DNA of 64,000 bases from Butyrivibrio sp. AE2015 (GTDB taxonomy: Bacteria; Bacillota; Clostridia; Lachnospirales; Lachnospiraceae), in NCBI RefSeq assembly GCF_000420825.1, contig NZ_ATVR01000002.1, positions 62,001-126,000 of the forward strand, read 5' to 3'. The translations under genes and the position numbers were made by a program. The notes under the pieces were generated by a model. It made no database searches. It was not told the origin of the DNA and saw only the letters and a list, made by a program, of their open reading frames with translations. Shown here one piece after another: positions 57,959 through 64,000 of this stretch (the stretch's first letter is position 1; each line of letters begins with the position of its first letter).

Positions 57959-58000
57959 ATTATAGTTTTTATGGAATACATGTATACACATTAGTGTGTA
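57959..58000 (-). promoter_or_regulatory. Promoter of nitrogen operon with dyad operator
   Basis: TATAAT (57959-57964) lies just before the attenuator and has no good -35 box. A perfect dyad, TACACATTAGTGTGTA (57985-58000), is centred about 40 bases before the expected transcript start, a common activator position. Confidence 0.55.
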
Positions 58001-58026
58001 GTCCGCGGATCATGCACCCATATATG

Positions 58027-58060
58027 CAAAAAGCGCCTTAGAGAGTACTCTCTAAGACGC
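58027..58060 (-). terminator. Terminator of the alpha/beta-hydrolase lipoprotein gene
   Basis: A long stem with one mismatch (58033-58045 with 58048-58060) is followed by TTTTT on the minus strand, about 80 bases after the stop codon at 58141. Confidence 0.85.
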
Positions 58061-58140
58061 CTTTGTCTTTATGAATATGAAGTTTACTCCTGTATAAAAA
58101 ACATGTCAAGAGATTTTGTATACAATTTTTTTCTCTTTTT

Positions 58141-59373
58141 TTACTGCTGGAACAGCCATTCCATAACTGCTATGCAATTATATGCGTAATCAAATGAAGC
58201 CATATGGTATGAAGCTCCACCGCCGGCGCCTCCACCATTTCCGCCCATCATTCCTTCAGGCTTCTCTCCGGTTATTTCCATTGTAGGCTTGTCTTCATTT
58301 ATATCTGAGGAAGCGTCTGTTGCAGAATTGGTAGTTGAAATATTGCCTTCTTCAGAAGGACTCATTTGTCCACCGCCCATAGGTGAATTGCCGGTTCCTG
58401 CGTCAATTGTTCCTGTTTTCCATGATATGAAATACGCTCCTGTGGCTTCTCCACTGAATAATTCTGATGCAGCCGATGAAAGTTCATCTGCTGACCAAGT
58501 ACCGTCCCACTGTGCATATGTGTATGTAACTCCATCCGCATCATATCTGGCCATTAGATCCTGCGCTCCGCTCCATGCACTTGTATCATCTTCTGCTGCA
58601 AAATAAACAAAGGTCTGTCCTTCCAGATTTGAAAGAAGTTCTGTATCCCACTGTCCATCAACAAACATGCAGCCTGCATACAGATCCGGGTATTCCGAAG
58701 CAAGAATAAGTGTTGTCATGCAGCCCATGGACTGGCCTGTTCCATATATCTTTTCTGTATCTACCGCATATTCTTCGGACATGTACTCAATAAATCTCTT
58801 CGTTAACTCAACATATTCTGTTGTAGTATATCCATCATGGTCATCAAGTATTGTTTCCGGATATGTTGGTACAGCTACGATCGTTGGGTATACTGACTGC
58901 CACTCTGACGATGCCCATACAATACCGCCCAAGCCCTGAGTAAGTGAGTACTCCGCATCGGTTCCAGCAGTTGTTGAATCACCAATGAACACCACCATCG
59001 GATATTCTGCATTTTCATCATATCCTTCAGGAAGGTATAGATTATATGTTATTGAAAGACCTGTTTCCTCATCGGTGTAGGTAAGCTGATCAAAAAAATC
59101 TGTATATGTCGCCACAAGACTTTCTTCATCTTCTGCAAGTGTATTACTTACAAGTCCCAGTTCTAACACCGCACCGGTATCTGATGCATTTGCAGTTTCT
59201 GATGTAGAATCTGTAGTTTCTTCTTTTGTCTCTTCAGAAGAATCGCTTGCTGCCTGGCTACTCTCAGATGACTCGGTCTGAGTATTATCTGCTTGCTGTG
59301 TTTGGCTTCCGCAGGCCACTGCAGAAGCTGTTATCACACAAGTTGTCAAAATAGTTACCAATCTCTTGAACAT
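58141..59373 (-). CDS. Alpha/beta-hydrolase lipoprotein (esterase or peptidase-like)
   Basis: The 410-residue protein has a lipoprotein signal (SAVAC, about Cys21) and a long Ser/Glu/Thr-rich linker (to about 65). The alpha/beta-hydrolase domain has LPEGYDENAEYPMVVFIGDS and the nucleophile elbow GTGQSMGCMTT. A Gly/Met-rich stretch comes before a C-terminal ASYHMASFDYAYNC, which supplies the likely catalytic His. Related proteins are esterases of feruloyl or acetyl type, so a hemicellulose role is plausible but not shown. GGAGGA precedes the ATG at 59373, and the start at 59388 lies ahead of it. Confidence 0.85.
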   Translation of the reverse strand: MFKRLVTILTTCVITASAVACGSQTQQADNTQTESSESSQAASDSSEETKEETTDSTSETANASDTGAVLELGLVSNTLAEDEESLVATYTDFFDQLTYTDEETGLSITYNLYLPEGYDENAEYPMVVFIGDSTTAGTDAEYSLTQGLGGIVWASSEWQSVYPTIVAVPTYPETILDDHDGYTTTEYVELTKRFIEYMSEEYAVDTEKIYGTGQSMGCMTTLILASEYPDLYAGCMFVDGQWDTELLSNLEGQTFVYFAAEDDTSAWSGAQDLMARYDADGVTYTYAQWDGTWSADELSSAASELFSGEATGAYFISWKTGTIDAGTGNSPMGGGQMSPSEEGNISTTNSATDASSDINEDKPTMEITGEKPEGMMGGNGGGAGGGASYHMASFDYAYNCIAVMEWLFQQ

Positions 59374-59677
59374 TATAAAATCCTCCATATATTTGTTCTG
59401 GTTATCGTTATATTATTGGAGTAATTTATAATGCGAGCTACCATTCGCAGTAAGTCTGTATGCGTTTTTTCTAAGAGCAGTGTTTTTTAACTTACATCCT
59501 CATGATAGATTTGTTAACTAAATCCAACCTAAAGAACTACTAAACGTATTCTAAAATCCTAAAGTACATTCAATTTACGCACTTGCCTCCAACAAGATCT
59601 GTTTATTTAGAAATTTTTTGGTTTGTTCCAGTGTAGCGTTCTTTTCCACGCCAATTAGGCATACGCTCTTTAAAAAA
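59374..59677. other. Intergenic region upstream of the hydrolase gene
   Basis: About 300 AT-rich bases contain no convincing ORF. The hydrolase promoter must lie here, but no strong pair of boxes stands out. Confidence 0.4.
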
Positions 59678-59711
59678 AAATGAACCATTAACCCCGTCCC
59701 CATGGACCATT
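59678..59711. repeat. Third copy of the 34-bp REP-like unit
   Basis: It matches the 25446-25479 arm with four mismatches and shares the core AACCCCGTCCCCATGG. As there, the repeat end provides the first bases of the TAA stop of the adjacent minus-strand gene. Confidence 0.75.
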
Positions 59712-61206
59712 AAAGGTTATAAATCTTCGAATACTTCTCTTTGAAGTGTCTGATGAGTGGCTTTGCAGAAAGTTCCTGGCCGCACACAGCTTCGAGAACT
59801 TCACTGGATATTCTGGTAGCGCCATACTGGTGGATCTTCTCATTGAGCCACTTTGTGATCTTCTTTATTTCTCCGGAAGCAAGGATATCATCAATACTTC
59901 CAAGGTCTTTCTCAATTGCTTCAAGGAACATTCCATCATATATGCTGCCAAGAAGGTATGATGGGAAATATCCAAAGCTTCCGTCCGACCAGTGCATGTC
60001 CTGCAAAACGCCCTGAGCATCAGTTTCAGGTACTACGTGAAGAAGCTCATCCATCTTTTCATTCCACATCTTAGGAAGGTCTTTTACATCTGCTCCATCA
60101 ATAAAGATTGCCCTCTCCATCTCGTATCTGAGGATAATGTGGAGACAGTATGTAAGCTCATCGGCTTCTGTTCTGACAAAGCTGTTTTCAATGTGGTTAA
60201 TTTCTTTATAGAATTCCTCAAGTGTTACAGCTTTAAGCTCCGGAACAATCTCGCATACCTTTGGCCAGATTGGTTTCCAGAAATTGATGTTTCTTCCAAG
60301 GATATTCTCATAGAATCTTGACTGGCTCTCATGAAGTCCCATGTAGCTGATGGAAGCGCCTTCAGTTCCTTCATACTTGTGGTCAACATTCTGCTCAAAG
60401 ATGGCATGTCCACCTTCATGAATAGCTGAGAAAATTGCAGAAATAACCTCATTCTCATAGTAATGATTTGTGATCCTGACATCATCAATTGACATGTTTG
60501 TGGTAAACGGGTGCTCAGTCTCAGCCTGGGCAAATCTTTCCATGTCAATTCCCATGTACTCCACAAGGAACTTGCAAAGCTCAGCCTGCTCGTGAGCAGG
60601 TACTTTCATAGTAAACTTGCTGTGATCCGGCTGTGGGCAGGCAAGAATCTTATCCAAAAGAGGGATCAGCTCTTCTTTAAGTTCCTCGAAAACTGCATCA
60701 ATCTTATCCTGTGTCATGCCTCTTTCGTAATCATCGATAAGGGCATCATAGGGCTGCATATCAGGGGAAACATATTTCTTGTATTCTTTAACCGCTTTGA
60801 TAGTTTTCTCAAGCGGTGCTTCGTATGACTTCCAGTCATTGTTCTGTTTAGCCTTAGGCCACGCAATTGAAGAAGCTGTGATTGTTTTTACATATTCCTC
60901 GTAGAAATCCTGAGGAACACGTCTCATCTTATCAAGCTGCTCCTTGGTTCTTGTAATGTCAAATTTCATTACGTCATCAAGTTTATCGAATTCTTCTTTT
61001 TCAGAAAGCTTGCACACAAGGCCATAGAACTCATCATCTGTTGCTTTCTTGAAATGCTCAGTTGAAAAGAATGAAATGGCATCTGATAATTTCTCTTTTC
61101 CACCATCAGGACATGTGGTCTCAAGATCCCAATGCATAAGGGACATTGCATGTCCAAGGTAGTTAAGTTCTTTCTGTTTTGCTTTGTATTTCTCAAGTAA
61201 TGTCAT
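59710..61206 (-). CDS. Metallocarboxypeptidase, M32 family
   Basis: The 498-residue protein is the usual M32 length and is almost all helical. The zinc motif HEGGH is at His263, Glu264 and His267. A downstream HENSFVRTEADELTYCLH-like block supplies the third ligand region. It removes C-terminal residues from peptides in the cytoplasm. GGAG lies before the ATG. It follows the GH42 gene by 49 bases, so the two may be co-transcribed. The stop codon lies in the REP-like repeat. Confidence 0.94.
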   Translation of the reverse strand: MTLLEKYKAKQKELNYLGHAMSLMHWDLETTCPDGGKEKLSDAISFFSTEHFKKATDDEFYGLVCKLSEKEEFDKLDDVMKFDITRTKEQLDKMRRVPQDFYEEYVKTITASSIAWPKAKQNNDWKSYEAPLEKTIKAVKEYKKYVSPDMQPYDALIDDYERGMTQDKIDAVFEELKEELIPLLDKILACPQPDHSKFTMKVPAHEQAELCKFLVEYMGIDMERFAQAETEHPFTTNMSIDDVRITNHYYENEVISAIFSAIHEGGHAIFEQNVDHKYEGTEGASISYMGLHESQSRFYENILGRNINFWKPIWPKVCEIVPELKAVTLEEFYKEINHIENSFVRTEADELTYCLHIILRYEMERAIFIDGADVKDLPKMWNEKMDELLHVVPETDAQGVLQDMHWSDGSFGYFPSYLLGSIYDGMFLEAIEKDLGSIDDILASGEIKKITKWLNEKIHQYGATRISSEVLEAVCGQELSAKPLIRHFKEKYSKIYNL

Positions 61207-61255
61207 GTAATTTGTCTCCTATTATAAATAATATTTTTCTTTTTCAATATTCAAT

Positions 61256-63370
61256 TTATAGCTTCAAAACACTTACTCCATATCCGGGAAGAGTTATCAT
61301 TCCTGAAGCATCTTCCCCTTTGAATACATCAAGCGCTTTTCCTTTAATTATGAAGTTCTTGGCATCCTTTGAATAGTTAAGTATAAATGCGAATTGATCA
61401 TCTCCATCCCCTCTTACCGCAAGCTCCAACTCCTCCGGTAGTTCAAGGTATTCTCCATATGGGTTCTTAACTCCAAGCTTGTCAAAAAAGACTTCAACTG
61501 ACTCTTCGTTAAAAGAACTGCCATAATAATATACTTCACCCTTGCCGTATTTATTTACTGTTAGGGCTCCGTATCCTCGATAATAGTCATCCTCATAAGT
61601 TGCCAGAACTTTGCAGTTTTGTCCACAATCTGCCTCTGATCCGCACTCATTATCCACAGTGAGCTGATCAGCAAATACACTTGCTGTGAATAATGTATCA
61701 TCCCACTTAATGTGGACATCACCTGTATCAGGTGCAATATAGGTGTACTCCGGGATGTCACAGCCTGTAAGTGGTTTGAGTTTTCCAGGAAGCTTCTCCA
61801 TTGTGCACTTTCCGGTTATTTCCTTATAGCCACTTCTGCAGCCAATTACGAGCTTTCCACCATTCTCAACATACTTTGTAAGTGCCGGCAAAAATCTGTC
61901 ATCTACAATTGTCATATGTGGATAGATCAAAAGATCATATTGGGAAAGCGTTTCAAATAGCAGCTCTGTATACACTTGTCCACTGGCATCATCTCTTCTG
62001 AGATATCCACTAAGATACACAAAATCAATTGGTGTATGGGTTTTCTGAGAGGCATTTATGATTGCCTTCTGGCTTTGCTCCTCAACACTTTTATGCCATA
62101 CATCATACTCAGCATCCCAGACATTATCGCAGTCCTTTAAAACAGCAACTTTTGCAGCATACCTGCATCCTGCAACAGCTGATAATTTCTGCACTTTAGT
62201 GTTAATATCCGCAATCTCTTTTAACCTTCTGTTGTCTCTTCCGGAATAATCAAGGATTCCATGCCAGTACATCTCCGTTCCGAAAGTCGCAGTTCTCCAC
62301 CTGAAATAGCTGATAAAATCTGCGCCATGAGCAATTGACTGCATTGTCCACAAGGTGATCTGGCCAGGTCTTGGAGTAGGCGCTCCCATCCCGGAATTCC
62401 AACCGTTGGCGCCGGATTGCTGCTCCATAATGCCAAATATAGGTGATATTGACCTTGTCTCTGTAAGATGCCTGCTCCACTTTCTGTCTCTGAGTGAATC
62501 TTCTGAAGGATCATATCCATCAAGAGTATATGCAAAATTCGGATAGGAATCATAGGTTATAAAATCGAGACTCTCATCTCTCATCCTCTGATAATCCACA
62601 TGTCCAAAAATACCATTGGTGGTAATGAAGTCATCTTCTTTTTTGTACTTGCGTATTATGTCCGCCTGCATTTTAGCCCAGCTGCAGGCACTATCAGATA
62701 CAAATCTGTAGTAATCCAAGGTCTGATGAGGGTTCACAACTCCCTGAATAGTAGTTCTCGGAATGTGAACCTCATTCCAGTCAGTATAGGTCTGGTTCCA
62801 GAAAACTGTTCCCCATGCATCATTTAATGCATCAAGGCTCTTATATTTATTCTGCAGGAATCTGTTGAAGGCTTTATCATCACTTTCTGAGTAAAACTCG
62901 GCTATTTCACAGTTTATCTCATTATCGATCTGCCAGCCTATTACGCTTTTTCTTTTACCATAGTGTTCTGCAAATTTCTCAACAATTCTTGATGACAATC
63001 TGCGATAATTCTCAGAGTTGTAATTATAATGACGACGCATTCCATGCCTGAAAAGAACTCCATCTTTCCTGGCATTTAATACATCAGGATATTTCTCAGT
63101 CAGCCACGCCGGAGGCGTAGCTGTAGGTGTTCCCATGATCACCTGCATCCCAATTTCATCCGTCAGATCAAGAAACTCATCAAAGAAATCAAAGTTAAAA
63201 TTGCCTTCAGTAAGCTCTACTTTACTCCAGGCAAACTCTGCTATTCTGACTGTCTTTATACCCACAGACAGCATCCTTTCAAGGTCTTCCCGCCACAAGG
63301 CCTTATCCCAGTGTTCAGGATAATAACAGGTCCCGAGCGTTATACTTTCCCCATTCAGTATCTTTCTCAT
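61256..63370 (-). CDS. GH42 beta-galactosidase
   Basis: The 704-residue protein has the GH42 N-terminal barrel (GTCYYPEHW, RIAEFAWSK). The acid/base is Glu151 in GWQIDNEI and the nucleophile is Glu316 in FGIMEQQSG. A trimerisation domain and a small beta C-terminal domain follow. No signal peptide is present, so it splits imported beta-galactosides, for example from galactan or galactose-decorated hemicellulose. The usual cysteine zinc cluster is not obvious. AGGGG lies somewhat far from the ATG. Confidence 0.93.
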   Translation of the reverse strand: MRKILNGESITLGTCYYPEHWDKALWREDLERMLSVGIKTVRIAEFAWSKVELTEGNFNFDFFDEFLDLTDEIGMQVIMGTPTATPPAWLTEKYPDVLNARKDGVLFRHGMRRHYNYNSENYRRLSSRIVEKFAEHYGKRKSVIGWQIDNEINCEIAEFYSESDDKAFNRFLQNKYKSLDALNDAWGTVFWNQTYTDWNEVHIPRTTIQGVVNPHQTLDYYRFVSDSACSWAKMQADIIRKYKKEDDFITTNGIFGHVDYQRMRDESLDFITYDSYPNFAYTLDGYDPSEDSLRDRKWSRHLTETRSISPIFGIMEQQSGANGWNSGMGAPTPRPGQITLWTMQSIAHGADFISYFRWRTATFGTEMYWHGILDYSGRDNRRLKEIADINTKVQKLSAVAGCRYAAKVAVLKDCDNVWDAEYDVWHKSVEEQSQKAIINASQKTHTPIDFVYLSGYLRRDDASGQVYTELLFETLSQYDLLIYPHMTIVDDRFLPALTKYVENGGKLVIGCRSGYKEITGKCTMEKLPGKLKPLTGCDIPEYTYIAPDTGDVHIKWDDTLFTASVFADQLTVDNECGSEADCGQNCKVLATYEDDYYRGYGALTVNKYGKGEVYYYGSSFNEESVEVFFDKLGVKNPYGEYLELPEELELAVRGDGDDQFAFILNYSKDAKNFIIKGKALDVFKGEDASGMITLPGYGVSVLKL

Positions 63371-63418
63371 TATGTCGTTTTCCCCTTTTTTCCCATTTAT
63401 ATATGAATTACCTTTTCC

Positions 63419-64000
63419 TTACGCAAATACCTTAGTGCGCCATCTTCCCTTCATATATCTGATAACGCAGCCAAGTCCTGTGATTGCCCAGGTAAGACCG
63501 TTAGTGTACCAGCATCCCCAAAGTCCCACGCCGGGAATAGCCATAAGTATAGTTGCAAAACCGATTCTTCCAACGACTTCTATAAGACCATTTATCAGCG
63601 CAAATGCGGCATCACCGACGCCATTAAGCATTCCTCTGAACACATAGATAAGACCAAGTGTAAAGTAGAATAAACTTGTTATTCTAAGACCTCTTGCACC
63701 GATCCTTATGGCCTCTGCGTTTGGTGTAAAGAATCTGATTATGTTCTCACCAAATGCAAACATAACAAAGATCATAAGAGCACTAAATGCTGCAACAAGG
63801 AAAACGCTCTTGATACATCCACTCTTTACTCGGTCAAGCTTTTTAGCTCCTGCATTCTGGCCGGCAAAAGTTGAAACTGCTGTTCCAAGAGAGCCAAATG
63901 GCTGCTGAACAAGCTGTTCAATACGTCCTGTAGCAGTATAAGCTGCCATTACGTTACTTCCGAAGCTGTTAACAACTCTCTGAAGAGCCACACATGAAAA
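63419..64000 (-). CDS. MATE-family efflux transporter, C-terminal part
   Basis: The frame is open to the right edge, so the N-terminus is outside the window. The visible part has MATE features: GSLGTAVSTFAGQNAGAKKLDRVKSG, then several membrane helices and the VFRGMLNGVGDA block. It exports drugs or metabolites in exchange for sodium or protons. It ends 48 bases before the GH42 gene. Confidence 0.9.
   Translation of the reverse strand, partial: FSCVALQRVVNSFGSNVMAAYTATGRIEQLVQQPFGSLGTAVSTFAGQNAGAKKLDRVKSGCIKSVFLVAAFSALMIFVMFAFGENIIRFFTPNAEAIRIGARGLRITSLFYFTLGLIYVFRGMLNGVGDAAFALINGLIEVVGRIGFATILMAIPGVGLWGCWYTNGLTWAITGLGCVIRYMKGRWRTKVFA

Overview
The window looks like a chromosomal segment of an anaerobic, fibre-degrading Lachnospiraceae bacterium, most likely Butyrivibrio or a close rumen relative. 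The basis is low-GC coding DNA, strong AGGAGG-type ribosome sites, lipoprotein xylanase and cellulase genes with Ser/Glu/Thr-rich linkers, a type III glutamine synthetase, and sugar ABC importers with no ATPase gene of their own. No rRNA, tRNA, CRISPR array, transposase or phage gene was seen.

Region 1 (1-25.4 kb) is a xylan/hemicellulose locus. A minus-strand operon runs from a GH10 xylanase lipoprotein (17.9 kb) through a very large solute-binding protein with carbohydrate-binding-like modules, two permeases, an NHL/TPR protein, a YIP1 membrane protein, a DUF5696-type surface protein, a second pair of permeases, a second solute-binding lipoprotein and a GDSL esterase. It ends at a strong terminator near 1.6 kb. 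A sialate O-acetylesterase-type gene follows and leaves the window. A divergent AraC regulator, a GH43 lipoprotein, a cytoplasmic esterase-GH43 fusion and a GH5 endoglucanase lipoprotein complete the locus. The implied flow is surface cleavage by GH10, GH5 and GH43, capture and import by two importers, then deacetylation and debranching inside the cell.

Region 2 (25.4-28.0 kb) holds small housekeeping genes: nucleoside phosphorylase, GNAT acetyltransferase and an SDR epimerase. It also holds an apparent 37-codon gene with its own promoter and terminator.

Region 3 (28.0-35.6 kb) is a complete F-type ATP synthase operon (atpZ-I-B-E-F-H-A-G-D-C). Its c subunit carries a two-carboxylate, sodium-type ion site.

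Region 4 (35.7-46.2 kb) has a methyl-accepting chemotaxis protein, a GT-C membrane glycosyltransferase, aspS, a secreted protein of unknown role, a glucose-family PTS (IIA plus IICB), and mgtE behind an overlapping small upstream ORF.

Region 5 (46.2-58.1 kb) is a nitrogen-assimilation operon read leftwards: amt-PII fusion, asnB, glnA (type III), gltB, gltD. Its leader contains a terminator that overlaps a possible ANTAR-type hairpin. gltB is interrupted by a single in-frame TAA, with perfectly conserved coding sequence on both sides.

Region 6 (58.1-64 kb) has an alpha/beta-hydrolase lipoprotein, an M32 carboxypeptidase, a GH42 beta-galactosidase and a partial MATE transporter. Several repeat families connect distant sites: a 34-bp REP-like unit in three copies, an ACTAAG/CTTAGT dyad in three copies, and a terminator-loop motif in two copies.
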